A program made the position numbers and the translations under genes. From Circinella umbellata (Eukaryota; Mucoromycota; Mucoromycetes; Mucorales; Lichtheimiaceae), in contig JAIWNF010000041.1 of assembly GCA_025093555.1 (NCBI GenBank), positions 124,001-188,000 on the forward strand: a stretch of 64,000 nt of DNA, written 5' to 3'. The notes below the pieces were generated by a model, which saw only the letters and a program-made list of their open reading frames with translations, was not told the origin of the DNA and searched no databases. Below, piece after piece: positions 10,601 through 24,552 of this stretch (its first letter is position 1; every line of letters begins with the position of its first letter).

Positions 10601-13600
10601 ATAAAACAAAATAAAACTTACGAATGCTTTGCAAATTGTTGTAAAGTTTCCTGATGTTTTTCTATTTGTTTCATCAAAGAATCGTGGTCTCCTTTTCCAC
10701 TTCGTACCAATCGAATCATAGCCAAACAATGAAAAAACAACATTAAGTGAGTATGTCGATGGGAAGGTTGCATATCTGCCAATTGTGCATATTTGTGACC
10801 AATCTTGAAGGCTGCCTCATCATATCCGTACATGACCAATACAATCAATTTCAAAGCATAATACCAAAACATGGGTAGGCCTGAATCCGGATTTTGTTCA
10901 TACATTTCAGCAACAAATGATTCTTCCTTGAAACCTTTATCGTCAAAAATAGCATCCGCAGTCAAATAAGTCTTGCCTTGTAATGCTAATACCATACGAA
11001 TGATCGATGTCACTAATATCGAAGCACCAATCGATTCATTCCATCGTGTCACTTCATCAAGACAAAAATTGGCTTCACGTAAAGTATCCGATAAATGATC
11101 TCCAACAAGCAACATCCCCATCACAATATGCAAATGGGAAAATGTAGCATAAATCCGGTCACCACCCAATAAACTCTGTTTTAAAGATTGTCGGAAAAGA
11201 GGTAAAGAATCTCGATAATGATGTTTCCATGAACTGAGAAAAGCACCGTAAAGATATCGAGCACGGGCTGACTCGGAATGGCCGCCATATTTATCACAAA
11301 GGGATACACCAATGGCACCAATCTGTTGTCCAAATTCATAAGCCTTAAATAATTGCATGGCCGCAATACCAAAATAGACAAAACCCACGCCAGTAGTGGG
11401 AGATGTACCATGTTGTAATGTCATTAATACAAACCGAGCACCAATGGATAATATAGCTTTAGTATCATTCATCCAATAAGCCCAAAGACACACCTCTTCC
11501 AAAATAGAGAGTCTGGTACGGATCAGTCGACTGTCACACACGGGTAAATCTGAAACTTTGTCCAATCCAATATCCAGTACCTCACTTCGCGTTTCTTCAT
11601 ACAAGTTTCTTAATTCGTCACTAGATAAATCCAACCGTACATTTTGAATACCTAATTCGGCAAGACATTCCAATAAAATTGATGATTTCTTTTGATGTTC
11701 TTTACGTGAGAAATGGTAGCGGTGTTGAATTCGATAAGCGGCAGCACGATCAATAGCTGATTTCGCATTCTTGAATATCATTTGAAGTAAATCAGGGGTC
11801 ACATCATATCCCATAAACCAGCTGATTTCAGCAAGTCGCGTATACAAATGTAGTGTTTCTTGGTAGCTACTATCATGCCCGTCCGTCCAAGGATCTTGAC
11901 TCAGAAGTTCTCTTGCACTATCATAATACGAATAAGCCAGATTATGAGCACCAGAACCATATGCCTTGTTACCGGCTTGAATCAAAAGTGCCCGTTGCTT
12001 GATCTTTTTGTCATAACCCTTGATCAAATGCAATGCAGCCTTAAGGTGGTCAGCGACCCAAAATGTATCCACATTTGGTTTGTCCATAAAATAAAGGGCG
12101 ATCTTAAGATGTAACATGTCACGTTTTTCAGGTTTGGCAAGCATCATGGCAGCTTGAGAATATCGATCATGACTAAATCCAAATTCATCATTCGAAAATG
12201 CTTCAATAAAACCTTGTTGCAAAGCAGACTGTAATCCATTAATTGCATCATATTTCGTGTGTCGTAATTCCATCAGTGCTTCTTTACGTGGTGATGTTGA
12301 CATAGGTGAAAATTCTTCATTATCAAATTCATTATCACTATCCATTTCCGATGCGGATGAACTAGTATCATTTTCACATTCCATCATTAAGTGTCGTACG
12401 GTTTCAAATGAAAAATTGTTGCCAATAAAAGATGCCCATTTGATAAACTTGCGTCCATCTCTCGGTAATTCTTTGAGCCGCCGTACTAAGAATTCGACAT
12501 TAATATCTTGATTCTTTTCGCCCATTTCATTTAATAGTGCCTTTTCAATTTCTTGAATATTATATTCCCATCGTCCTTGTTCCCATGTAAAGAATAATAA
12601 TCCTTTCTTTTCAAGGGTAGCCAATAATTGACAAACATAAAAAGGGTTACCACGCGTTTTTTGATAGATAAAATCCACAAGCGGTTGTAATAGCAATCCA
12701 TCAATTTCTTCATTTCGATGCATAGGTGTTCGTACTAATTCCATCAAGGCATCTTTTTCAAGATTTTCCAATTTAACATGTGACACAGAAGCATTTTCAT
12801 TTTGTAATAATTTGTTGACAGATTCACATAATTCAGATCGTCGATAAGTGATAATTACTAAAAAGTTGAGACGGGCCGAAATAAGAGACTCTAATAGTTC
12901 AATGGAAGCGTCATCTAAAAAATAAAATTGTTATGGTTACACAACTTACGTCAGTGGGATAAAATTATTTTTTCATAATTGTTGTTTTTTGGTATGTTAT
13001 TGTGTAACGTTACGCAGATGTTTAGACACATTATTTACCTGCTTGATGAAGATCTTCCAGAAACTTTTTTTTTGTTATATATGATTGAAATAAATATAAT
13101 AAACAAAATTAATCAAAAAGGGCTGGGGTTTTTTGTATTTATCACTTTAACAATAATTGATATTAATGAATTAACTTACCAAGGTGACGAATCTATAACG
13201 AACCATAACTTGAAATATTTCAATAAAAGCAGAATGAAATCTCATTTTAATTTCACTACCACCAATATCACATTCAGCTGATAATCGAGTATCTTTTGCT
13301 TCACTTAAAAGTGTTCGAATTTCAGGTACATTATCCAATAATAAGATGGGTAATTGAGCAATAGGACCCAATTGTTCTTTCAACATGTTGGCAAAACGAT
13401 CCACTTCACTCGGTAATTCAGTTAGTATTTGTTTGAAAAATATGCTCATACATCGTAAAATACATCCATAAGGCATCGGATTACGTCGATCGAATTTCGC
13501 TGTTGCAATATAACCATATTCTCGGGCCACTTGTTGAATTTGTCGTAATAACGTGGATTTTCCTAAAACGATAAAAATAATGTTTTTCCTCGGTTAGTTA

Positions 13601-15366
13601 GGTACCCAAAAATCTAAAAAAAAAGAAACTAGTGTCCATCTTCTGTTCCTTTCCCCCTAGAACCCTTGTCTTCCTCCAATCCGATCCTTGCAAATAATAA
13701 TAATAATAATGATAATTACCAACTCCTGCACTACCGGAAATAGCCACTGTTTCGGTACGTCGTTTAAATAGCGTGCTAGTACGTTTATTGTTAGTACTAT
13801 TCAGTCGTTTGAATAAGGATAATCGTTTCTTGTCTGTAACTTCAATAGGTGTTAAAAGTGAATCCACTGTACTACTATCAAGACGTGATCGACGTGGAGT
13901 AATATGACCACAATTCCAAGCTGTTTTTCGAATAATTGCACTGATGTGTTCAATTTCTTTTTGTCGACCGAAACATGCATTGGGTAAAGTAAATACACTG
14001 GCGATATCATTTCGACCTAATGTAAATGCTTGTATTTGCTATAAATATAAATATACATATGCATTAATAAAATCATCTTTTTTTCTCATTTCTCTTTGTT
14101 TTTTTATACCTTTTCACGTTTTAATTGTCTTTGACATTCCTTCAAATCTTCTCTTAATCCATGAGCACTTGAATATCGTTCATCAGGTGACTATAAATAC
14201 ATACAAAAGAAAATGAATATTTTTAATATTACCAAAACAAATGATCAACAACGAAAAAATCTTACTATACCTTATTTGTAAGTTTTTCAATGATGGATGA
14301 AATGACGACAGGAACATCTGTGCGTACTTGATGTAATGGTGGTATTTTACGATTCAATACACTATGAACGATTTCCATTGGACTATTGTAAGCAAATGGC
14401 ATTGATTGAGACAATACAACAAAGAATGTAATTCCCAAACTATATAAGTCGGTTCGGTGATCGGGATGAAAAGTGGTTCTTCCGGTTTGTTCAGGTGACA
14501 TATAGATGAGCATTTGCCAAAAATTATTTGCACCATTTCGTTGCACACTTTTTCTCCATCCTTCTGATGTCAAATTAGTTTCCAAACTACGTGCACCTGA
14601 TCCAAAATTCCATATTTTTACAGTCTCTTTTTCTGGCCATAAGAATGCATTTAATTTAATTTCACCATGTACGACTATATAAATATTAATATTATTAATA
14701 CTAATTAATTTATCATCATAACCACAAACATCATTAAATTATATATACTTACTCTGTTGTTTATGAACAAGTTCAAGGCAATTACAACATTGAATAGCAA
14801 AGTCTAAAAATTTATCAATATCGAGCGGTGGTACGGGCTTATCATCGTTCATTGGTTTATCACCTTGTTGGATTAGTGTTGTCGGTTGATATGAATCCAA
14901 TCTATTGGTACCTATTTGTTTACAATCATATATGTAAATATTTGTTTGTTATCTAAAAAAAACTACTTTCATAAATATGTAATTTTATATACCATAGTCA
15001 GCAAAGATGAGTGCAATGAGTCCATTAGGTAACGAAAGTTTTTCAAGTGGTTGGCAAAGTAATTGTTTAGCGTCAGCATAGCGATAAAGACGTTTCACTA
15101 TATGATATTCTCGTTCTAGCCGTAATGTATGATAGGAAAGTTTGGCTACTACAGGTAATCGATCTCTATTTCTATATTTTTAAAAGTTAATACTCCTACA
15201 TAATAATACAATTATATACTCCTCTCCCACTTTTTATTATCTTGTACCTCTGACCATAAGCAATGGCAACATTATCAACACCTTCTAATAATTTTGGAGT
15301 TTCAAAAGTATAACCATTAAGTTTTGTGAATTCCAGGTCATAGTTGTAAAGATTCATGGCGACCAT
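7648..15366 (-). CDS. Group X (Chk1/Mak2/Mak3-type) hybrid histidine kinase with N-terminal pseudokinase and AAA ATPase
   Basis: A two-component sensor expected to feed a phosphorelay to an HPt protein; relatives Chk1 (Candida) and Mak2/Mak3 (S. pombe) act in stress and peroxide signalling. Eleven exons join in phase: 15248-15366, 14993-15171, 14753-14911, 14271-14674, 14110-14190, 13720-14038, 13180-13562, 13039-13063 (25 bp), 10622-12914, 9986-10520 and 7648-9885, giving about 2244 residues. Order of domains: Ser/Thr-kinase-like (about 40-300; HGEIKLN in place of HRDxKxxN, YMSPEQTGR); ATPase with Walker A SGSAGVGKST (415-424) and LEDLHQADD (from 550); a long helical repeat region (about 700-1400); GAF (about 1500-1640); HisKA with FLANMSHELRTP (His about 1684); HATPase with NLLGNAIKFT, DTGIGI and GGTGLGLSI; and a receiver with AEDN, FFDHHMP (Asp about 2161), ALTAD and YLTKP. 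The length matches the family. The start may be Met 15366 or 15357. Confidence 0.93.
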
Positions 15367-18300
15367 GAGGCCAATGAATTATACGCGCTTGCTATTTGCC
15401 TGCAAAAGCAGCGAGAAAAAAAGAAAAGTTTTGAGAGGGAATAAAAAAAAAGGTAAAGGAGAAAAGAGAAAAAAAAAAAAGAACCTTTTCCAGAAAAAAA
15501 TTCTAGAGGGGAAGTTAAAGACAGACCGACAGTGAGAAATTTGGATCAACAGAAATGAGAAGTATGAATGGATTCCGAGACATATATACAAAATACACAT
15601 CTCCGCTTGAATAATAATAATTATTATGAACGATAATAATAATGTTCTCGGCATCATAACTTATCTCTCACACAGGCACGTAAACACATACAGTATAAAA
15701 CTTAAACCAATTAAGAGAAGGTTTCAAGTACATTTCAGGACAATTACATGTTATTCTATTTAATTGTTTAAATTGTATTTTTATTTTTATTTGATTATAT
15801 CATTATTATTTATCTATTAACAAAAAATAATAATATTTATTTATTTGGACCCAACAATTAAAAGAAGTCTATTAGGTGGCGTTGTCAATAATTTTTTTTT
15901 CTTCTCTTTTCTTATTTGAGCCCGAATTAGACATTGAGATACATTGAAGCGGCGATCTATAATTTCTCAAACAAAAGAGTTCGGCTATTTATTGTAACAG
16001 GCTGATCGAAACTAGTAGAAATATAAGATGAAAAAATCACCATTTCACTAAAATTATAATTTTATCACATTTGAGTATAACACTAGATATATACTTGTTT
16101 AATCGATGTGTCTTTACTATTTTTTTCAGTTTTTTTTTTCCCATCAGAGATAGATGATATAATAAATAATTAACGCACTATTTATTGCTAAACAAAACAT
16201 AGAAAGTACTTACTTATTACTACTAACCATCTAATCTATTTATATATATATATCCTGGTTATTTCCTATTTTATTCAATACTAATATAAACATTAAAGTA
16301 CTATAAGATTATGGTTGCTATTGCTAAGTAGAAGGTTAGAACAAATTAAGTAAATTAACAAGTCTAACTTATACCATCAAGATCGTTCCGCCACGCTTTT
16401 TTTTTTTTTTTGAGTTTGTTTTCCCGCACTATTTCATTTTGTGCAACAATGCATCAAAAAACTACTATGGTTGCCATCATCCTGGTTAACATTGATACTA
16501 ACAATAATAGACAAATTTATTACTTTCTTTTTTATATTTGATATAGTAGTTGTTTATTATAAAAAATAATCAACTTATTGATTGACTTAATTAGTAAATT
16601 GAATGCATGATTAATACACAGGCATAACCATTTTTTTTGTGAAACTTTTTATTAAATATTTTATACAAATTTTATCGGAAAAAGTTTTTAAGTTTTTTTT
16701 TTTTTCGTGGTATGACGAAGAGTCCTCTGTAAAGAAGGTGTGTATAATCATTAAATTATTTTTTTGGCAACAGCTACTAGGTGACACAAGCAAAAGAAGC
16801 CAAGATGGTGTAACACAGAAACAGAACATTCATAAGAAAAACGAGTGATCTATCCACTGCTTATTTTATTAACGTGAAGGACATAATTTATATATGGTAA
16901 CTAAGTAACTATAGCAACAAAGTTTTCCCATTTAGTTATTATATTATTAAGTATAACTTCCCTTAACAAGCACCGAATGGTTAAGAAATGGTTATCTTTT
17001 AACTTTTGTTGGTTTTTTTTATTATTACGGGTGAATAAGAAGTTGAAATGGTAACGATAAAAAAAAACTTGGGGAATTCCATGTAAAAGAGGTTTGTACA
17101 ACTTTATTCATGATAGACCGGTTTTTTTATATGCTATTGTTACTTACGTATGACACAACTAAAATGTACGTATAATATAGGCGTTATTAATAAAATAGAA
17201 GGTTTTTGTGTTCATCTGCGCACGTTTCTTTTTTTTTTTTTTTTTTTTGGGTGTTATTTTGATTTTAGTTCACTTTAGTCAACAACAAAACTATTCTGCG
17301 TTACTCCTTTAATTTCTTTTTCTCATCAGGAGACTGAATAATATAAAATAGTGTTTTGTTGGGGAATTACCAATTTTTCTTTACACTATATTATCAGTTA
17401 CATGTTTTTAGAGATATCATAATTTATATTTTATTCTTAGTCGATATCTTGGAAACAATATAACTAATGCTTCAATTAAGTATCAATGTTTTTGACTAGT
17501 TACTGAATCCTCATTATAAAATTAAGACAACAGTGTTTAAAAACCCCTAGAGAATAACATTCATTGACGTCAACAACCGAAGAATTACAGCAATCTTATA
17601 CATTTCGTTTTCACATTTAATGATAAGCACGGAAAAACTTTGTTTGGTTAAGCTTTAAGTTATGACGTAGCATACTAGTTAAGTACAAGAATATTTATAG
17701 CTTTGGAACAAGAATGAAGGGGAGGACAAGTTTTTTGCTAATATAGAACGAATTTTTAATGCCAAATTTGAAGCAATTTTTTATGGCAGCATCCATTCAT
17801 TTCATATTTTTCTTTTAGAGTGATGCAAAATATGACCGTTTATATATAAATATATGATAACATATCGAGATAAAAGAAAAAAGCCATTACGTACTGTATT
17901 GCTGATCAATTTTTTTTATAAAAGAGCTGATCAATAAGAGTATGCAGTTTCTTTTCTGTTGTTGCTTTCCCTATCGCTCCTTATAATCAAATCATAGTGT
18001 CAAGCGTGTAATGAATTGGAAATATCGTCAAGTTTAACGATACTCTAGCGAGCTCTAGTTCATTGATACTATACCATCAATCGTTTGTAATTATAGCGTA
18101 CATTCCTTGAATAGTTTGTTCATTGAAACAATGAAATTTTGAAAATACGTACGAGCGTTTTTATTAAAGATTGAGTGCTGAGCCCAATACATATTCATTA
18201 AAATATCTTTGGGCTGTACTAATTTTCTTCAATTTCTTTTCTAAAAAGATTATGGAAGGGACGCTACTATCAAAATGAAGCCTTGTGACTTGACCCGTCG

Positions 18301-20897
18301 CTCCAAGTCGGGTTACTATTTTACCCCTCCTAAGTGCACGGGGTTGAAACTCCTTTTTCTTCATATCTATAATCAGATTCTATAACACTAACAATAAGTA
18401 AATGGAAAGGAAATGGCGGTAATATAGTAATAGTAATTTATATTCATATTAGTATAATACATTTTTACGCTTCTTCTCGTTGTCCATTTTATCAGACAGG
18501 ATGCCTACTTATAATGAATATTCGTCTACAACAAAAGTAAAGTAAAGCGAAGACCCATTACTATCAGTGAAAAATTGTCGAAACTCTAATCGAATAACTG
18601 TTTTTTTTTACTATCGCTCAAATTTGATGCTTATTACTGTATGTAGTTCCCAATTAAGATATTGTACTTTTGTGTAGTTAATATTAAGGATCGTTTATAG
18701 GCTATCAATTGGCTAGATTTGTATATAATTATATATTCTTTAAAAAATGTCAATTAGATAAAATCCGCATAAAAAACAAACTAATAATACATATAAATAT
18801 AATCAGCCAAATTTTGTATATATCAGTACTGGTCAATCAAAAAGCTGTATTTTCTGAAGAATATGTAGTAACAAGAAATAATCACTTTGATGTATAATTT
18901 CACTAAAGCGGATGTCAAACACCTTGATCATAGGTCTGCCTGGGTGTAGAATTCATGTATGTAAGAATATAATTATTTATATGTACAGTACAATCTTCCA
19001 GAGAGAAGTTTTATAAAGATACCCTGCCATTTAATTGCTAATGTCGATAGAAAAAATACGCGGAACATAATTTATAAACAGATATTTTTCAATACAATCC
19101 TTTAATAATGAATTGGTACTGTCAGTTACTGAATATAACTCATAACTATGATCCGATGATAAGTGTTAAAAATGAAAGTGAAAATATAGAAGGACCGCTG
19201 ATTTTGGCTGAGTTAATGTCCAATACTTTAAAACATCAAATATGGTAAAATATGATGCGCGCGTAATACTTATTATTTGTGAGAGATGAAGTTAATGCAA
19301 CAAACCTTATTATAATATATATTTCTTTAACAGAACATTTCTTTCCTATTTAAGTCGTGGTAAATAATATTTTGATCTTATAAACTCTTTTTTTCACACG
19401 GTATTTTACATTAAGCTGATTTGCATTACGTAAAAAACATGAACTTGGAGGACGCATGATGCAAACAAGGCCTTAAGTTGTACAGTTTACCCAATAGGGC
19501 GTCAAAGTTTTTTTTTTAATGTACCTAACCAGTAACCATAGACAAAAACAACATCATCAATTATTAAATTTGAAGACATTGGTATTCCAAGTATAATAAT
19601 AAATTATTAGTACCAACAGCAATACTATACTCTTGATTCCAACCTCAAAAATTCCGCATGATGGATAATGTCAGTTTTGTACAGTTCTTCGACTACAAAT
19701 AGATGAATCTTTTTGCATACTTTATTCTGAGAAACAGAAAACATTTTTGATTTCCCTCATTACTCACAGGCCACGATATATACGGAGACAAACAAGTTAC
19801 CATTTTACCGTACTGCACCCAAATACAATCAATGTAATTTATAATGTTTTCTATCGATTCTAATGGAAATATTCTGATAGAAAAGAAACATAGAAAAGAA
19901 TATAAGAAGGCTCTTCTGAAACTTTTCGGTTGATGTTTATTTTTGACAACGCTTTATTTCTGTTATTAACATGTTCAAGCTCTATTAGATAAGGTAACCC
20001 AAATTCAAGATTTTGTGTTCATAAATCATATACAGAAATATTTCAGAAGAGAAGCATGGTATTCTTTATTTCTTGGGTATATGTTAGTTTTGTCATCTTG
20101 ATAAACAAAATACTAAAAGCAATTCCTATCGGTCACACCTACTGAAATTTGTTTGGAAATCAGCCTCTTATAGAACCAGCGATCACATTGAATCTGTTTA
20201 TAGGCAATTATATTCAAATAATTCAAATAATACTTTCTCACACAATACCTGTTGCATCCCTTTTCTTCAGCCACATTTTCCATTGTTCCACTATCCATTG
20301 CTTTGTGATATATCAGAAACTATAGCTTTCTTTTCTTCAACAGGCTATGAGGCACAGATTCCCTTATAGAGTTAATAACCAAAATCTATATGCTAAAAGG
20401 TTCAAGTCAATAAGTTTTTATCTAAATATATTTCAAGTTTTTAAGAATATCATCTGTACTACGCGCTCGATCCAAAAGTGCTATCGCTGAGTGAAACTGA
20501 TTTTGAGTTTTTAAATGTCAGGAACTACCACAAGAATACTATCTAAACTTTATTATTCTCTTCAAATAAAAATAAAAAAGTGTGAGAGTAGAGCATTTTT
20601 TCCCGTTTTTCACAATTTTTTCTTATTTCGCCAACTTGATACTAAACAGTTTCCAGTATACATGAAATAATTACACATTGTTTACTAAATCAAATAATTA
20701 AACTATTGTAAAAAATCACCGATATTATAAACTATCATTGCTACTGCTCCTTCACTATCTGTGTTTTCTTTTTTGTCTACTTTTGAAGTTACTCTGTGGT
20801 AAGCTATTATAGTAATTCTTTTATTGATGTACGCGTAGTAGATATCAAGTTATAACATTCTATATACTGATTATTTATTATATTTAAAAAGGGAAAG
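15367..20897. other. 5.5-kb gene-poor AT-rich region
   Basis: No frame here looks coding. The first 300 bp are the histidine kinase promoter and the last few hundred bp the HET gene promoter, with TATTTAAAAAGG just before ATG 20898. A frame of 66 codons at 18164-18364 (-) is the least random-looking, but it has no recognisable motif or partner exon. Poly-T tracts occur at 16,399 and 17,229. Confidence 0.5.
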
Positions 20898-22586
20898 ATG
20901 ACATATATGACATATGAAAAAACGCAATATAGCGATCACAAGGAAGACGATGTACGTGAACTTGATAGCTATACTGAACCACCGAAAAAGCTACCATCCA
21001 ATCTGCCGAAACCAAATTTTATGCCTAGTTACCTTGTTCGCACATCTGACATGAAATTAGTTGAAGCCTCCAAGGTAGATGAAGGATATTGTACACTATC
21101 ATATTCATGGAACCAATCTGGTGAAGTTTTAAAAAATGAAGAGACAGGAAAAAGTGATCGTATTGATCACGGAAAACACGAGATTATATTTCCAGGCAAC
21201 CCCACACGAGAGAATTCAGAATGTGAAGAACAAACATTAGGTGAAATCAAGTATGTCAAATTTGAAGGACTTATACAAGAGATATGCAAAGACTTTAATA
21301 TCAAGTATATTTGGTATGATCAAATGTGTATTGATCAAAATGATGAAAAGAAGAAACATGACGAAATCCATAGAATGCATAAAATTTACAGCAACTCCTA
21401 CTGTACAATAGCATTGATACCTGAATTAATGGTAGAGGCACGAGGTCAAGGATCAAATGTTGCCTGGTTTATTGCGAACATGACCTACGATCGTGTTTTC
21501 CAACAGGCTCAATGGATGAAACGTATGTGGACCTTGGAAGAGACAGTATTGTCATCAAGGATCATTTTTGTGGGTCCCAATGCTCATTGCTGGTGGTATC
21601 GCTTACAAGAAGCGTATTTCCCAGTTTTTCGTAAGAAAACCGGTAATGACGTTGCCACTATTTTAAATTATGCACACGCGCGTACTACCACCAATAAGCA
21701 CGACCATGTATTCGCTCTTGCCAACATTTTCCCTGATATCATGGAACAGATCAAACCTGATTACAAGCAAAACATTCAAGAATTGATGTTACACTTTTAT
21801 GGTCTCCTAGCAAAAAAGGATCTCAGTATTTTGTTTTTTGGACCGTACGGTTCTTACAGAAATATGTTCGAGCCATCATCCAGCGACGTTATCAAAATTA
21901 ACGGCAGAGAAGAAGTAAAATATAATTTTCCTGTACCTATTAAAGAATTCGATTTACCATCCTGGACAGGTATTTATGGAGAGCATTTTCACGACACTGG
22001 ATACAAGACATCTTTTAAAAACTACACTGTCATTGGAAGAGCGTTACATCTAACATGTCGCGGATTGTCGAACGAGCAACATTGTAAAGAAATTTCAAGG
22101 CTTGAATCTTTCGAGGATATAATACCACCCGTCCCGCAACAAAATTTGAATGGCAAACATAGTTGGGAGCTTGTAATTATGGTTTCAACACCTCGTTCTA
22201 CGAAGGAAAAGCTCATAGGTGTTGGGCGTACAACTAAGAGAGTGCTTGATACTAACGATCATAAAAGTATCGCATTATCTCTTCGTAACATATCACATTT
22301 TGTGTCAATTAAAAACAAGAAACTTCATTGGATACCTCATAAGTCTAAGCTTGATATTACGTGGTTTGATTTCCAGCGACTCGTAGAAACACTTCAATAT
22401 ACTGATCAATATGTGTTGCTTGCCGGAGTACGCTTTATAAATCCTGAAAGTACGTTATATACACATTACCCTATTATCAAAAAAGATGGAGATTACTACA
22501 AAGCACTTGGTATGTGCCGTATAGAACACGATGACTACTTATTCAATAATCTCACATTGGAAGAACAAGTATTTGAGATTCATTGA
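20898..22586 (+). CDS. HET-domain (heterokaryon incompatibility-like) protein, copy 1
   Basis: A single-exon gene of 562 residues. HET domains in ascomycetes trigger cell death after fusion of genetically unlike cells and are thought to be TIR-related; the role in this fungus is unknown. Landmarks are EGYCTLSYSWNQSG (about 62-75), KYIWYDQMCIDQNDE (about 136-150) followed by a helix EIHRMHKIYSNSYCTIAL, and WMKRMWTLEETVLSSRIIF (about 206-224), which match the three blocks of the HET family (SYxWG, WxDxxCINQ, RxWTLQE). No transmembrane segment or signal peptide is obvious. The C-terminal half has no recognised domain but is shared with the neighbour (DLPSWTGIYGEH, IIKKDGDYYKALGMC, TLEEQVFEIH at the end). 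It lies 2 kb upstream of a tandem paralogue in the same orientation. Confidence 0.87.
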   Translation: MTYMTYEKTQYSDHKEDDVRELDSYTEPPKKLPSNLPKPNFMPSYLVRTSDMKLVEASKVDEGYCTLSYSWNQSGEVLKNEETGKSDRIDHGKHEIIFPGNPTRENSECEEQTLGEIKYVKFEGLIQEICKDFNIKYIWYDQMCIDQNDEKKKHDEIHRMHKIYSNSYCTIALIPELMVEARGQGSNVAWFIANMTYDRVFQQAQWMKRMWTLEETVLSSRIIFVGPNAHCWWYRLQEAYFPVFRKKTGNDVATILNYAHARTTTNKHDHVFALANIFPDIMEQIKPDYKQNIQELMLHFYGLLAKKDLSILFFGPYGSYRNMFEPSSSDVIKINGREEVKYNFPVPIKEFDLPSWTGIYGEHFHDTGYKTSFKNYTVIGRALHLTCRGLSNEQHCKEISRLESFEDIIPPVPQQNLNGKHSWELVIMVSTPRSTKEKLIGVGRTTKRVLDTNDHKSIALSLRNISHFVSIKNKKLHWIPHKSKLDITWFDFQRLVETLQYTDQYVLLAGVRFINPESTLYTHYPIIKKDGDYYKALGMCRIEHDDYLFNNLTLEEQVFEIH

Positions 22587-24552
22587 AATGTTTTCTTTTA
22601 TAATTATAATACTAAAATGTAAATATTCTGGTTTTGATACCTATCTTAATATTACTACAAAAGCTTTAAATATTTTCTAATACTTACCCCTTAATTTCAA
22701 CACTTTGTATTCTTGTACGTACATTAGGTAATTTACAAGAAAAAAAACAATCATGCTTTATATTATTAATTTTATGAAAAGAATAAATGGGTTTTTATAT
22801 GTATCAACTCAATCCGCATTATATAAAGTCGTATACATTGGTAGTAAAAATAACAAGAAACACTATTACGTGCAATGAAACATTGCCCCTAATTACATAA
22901 TATTCGTCTATTATTATACCTCACTATGGGAGATCATTCTTAAATATTAATATGTATCAATTATAAAAGAGTAGATTAATGAAATAAAAAGAAAAAGAGG
23001 CTCATCATTTAATGTTAACAGTTCAGTTATTAATCAACGCAATAAATTTGAGTAGTATTAAAACAAATTTTTGCATGTTTTTTTTTTGTTCCATTGGTAA
23101 TATTTATACCCGGAAAGTATAGAATAAAATGTGTTTGCAAATTGCACGTAGAAAAGTCGAAGAGAGAAAGTTTTACATAATAAAAAGGTTTCTGGTATTA
23201 CGTAATAAAAAAGAGCATGGGGAATTATGTGGTTTGTATGCTGTAGGTAAACAAGAACAACTTGCATTAGGTATAACGATGGACTTTTAAATACTACAAG
23301 CAATATATCATATTGCCACTTATTATGATGAATACTTTTTTTTGGAGCTTTAGAAAAAGTATAGTGTTAACAAAAAAGCAAGGGTAATAATATCCAGTAA
23401 AAAAAAAGTTAGGTACGTATACTGTATTTCGATGTTCAGAACTTACAAATGAACATGAAATATGATATTAGTTGTGGATATTTGAGTCTTTTAACAATGA
23501 TATAAAATAAATGGACATGCTTCGTAAAAAAAAACCGGATACGTGTTCGGATAAAAGTATTTGTTACACAATGAGATTGACAACAACATAAGAGGTATTT
23601 TCTCTCCTATTATATGGAAACTATGTACGTATAGTTTGTTTTTTAGATTTTATATCTAAATTAGAGATAACAAAGTCAAGTCAATAAATTGGGCTTTGTA
23701 ATGATTAACTCCCTGTTTTAGTTTGGTGGTGCACAAAGGGGTCGTCATTTCCTTTCTAGTATTGATGTTTTGTTTATTTCCAATCTTGTTTACTATTCTA
23801 GAGTGTCTGTGTTTTGTGTCACGTTGACTGAATGGACAAAATTTTTTTATAATAGGCCTAAAGTAGTGGTTTTATTAAATCTTACAGTTCTTAGTCTTAA
23901 AATAATAATGAAACATGTATAAAAGGTGTTAGACTGATTGTCGATTAACTAATAATAGTTTTATCTGCATTGAATGGAACATTGAGATTGTTAATAAATC
24001 AGGAAGTGTGGATTTTTCTTTTACCAATGATATATTATAGTACGTGCGATGCGTGGGCAGGGTCCAGATGGCGCGTTATAAAATTCTTACGTAGAGATAA
24101 ATAATCGAGTCCTGCTCGTGTAGCATTTAAGCTTTGTTGGCTTAGCAAAGGTTATATGTAGCACAAGCATACTAATTTTAAAAATGCAAGGTTTTTTTTC
24201 CCGTTTACTTACATTTCTTCTCGTTCTTTTATTTTTATTTTTATCAATTTTTATGTTAACGGCAGTACCAAGTCAGAGAAAACAGATATACATTGTTTAT
24301 TAAAATTAAATAAACGTTTGTGAACAAAACGTTATTGATACAAAATACTCTTATTACTACAACTAGTATTGGTACTTTAGTAAACTCGTGGCTAAAATAA
24401 TCGACTTTCCTGGTTCTTTCCCCTCTACTTGTCTACTATTGAGATTTACTCTGTCGTAAGTCTATTCTCATAATACTTTTTAATAATCATATTGGATATT
24501 AAATAAGATTGTATAGACTAATCTATTTATATCACGTTTAAGACAGAAACAA
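22587..24552. other. Intergenic between the HET paralogues
   Basis: AT-rich with no supported gene. The end (about 24,440-24,552) resembles the stretch before the first HET gene: both have an ACTCTGT-GTAAG-CTATT-type block about 80-110 bp before the ATG, so the promoter was duplicated with the gene. Confidence 0.55.

Noticed and set aside
18164..18364. 66-codon minus-strand frame in the gene-poor region
   Set aside because: No motif, no partner exon, no repeat in the window; kept only as the least random frame there.
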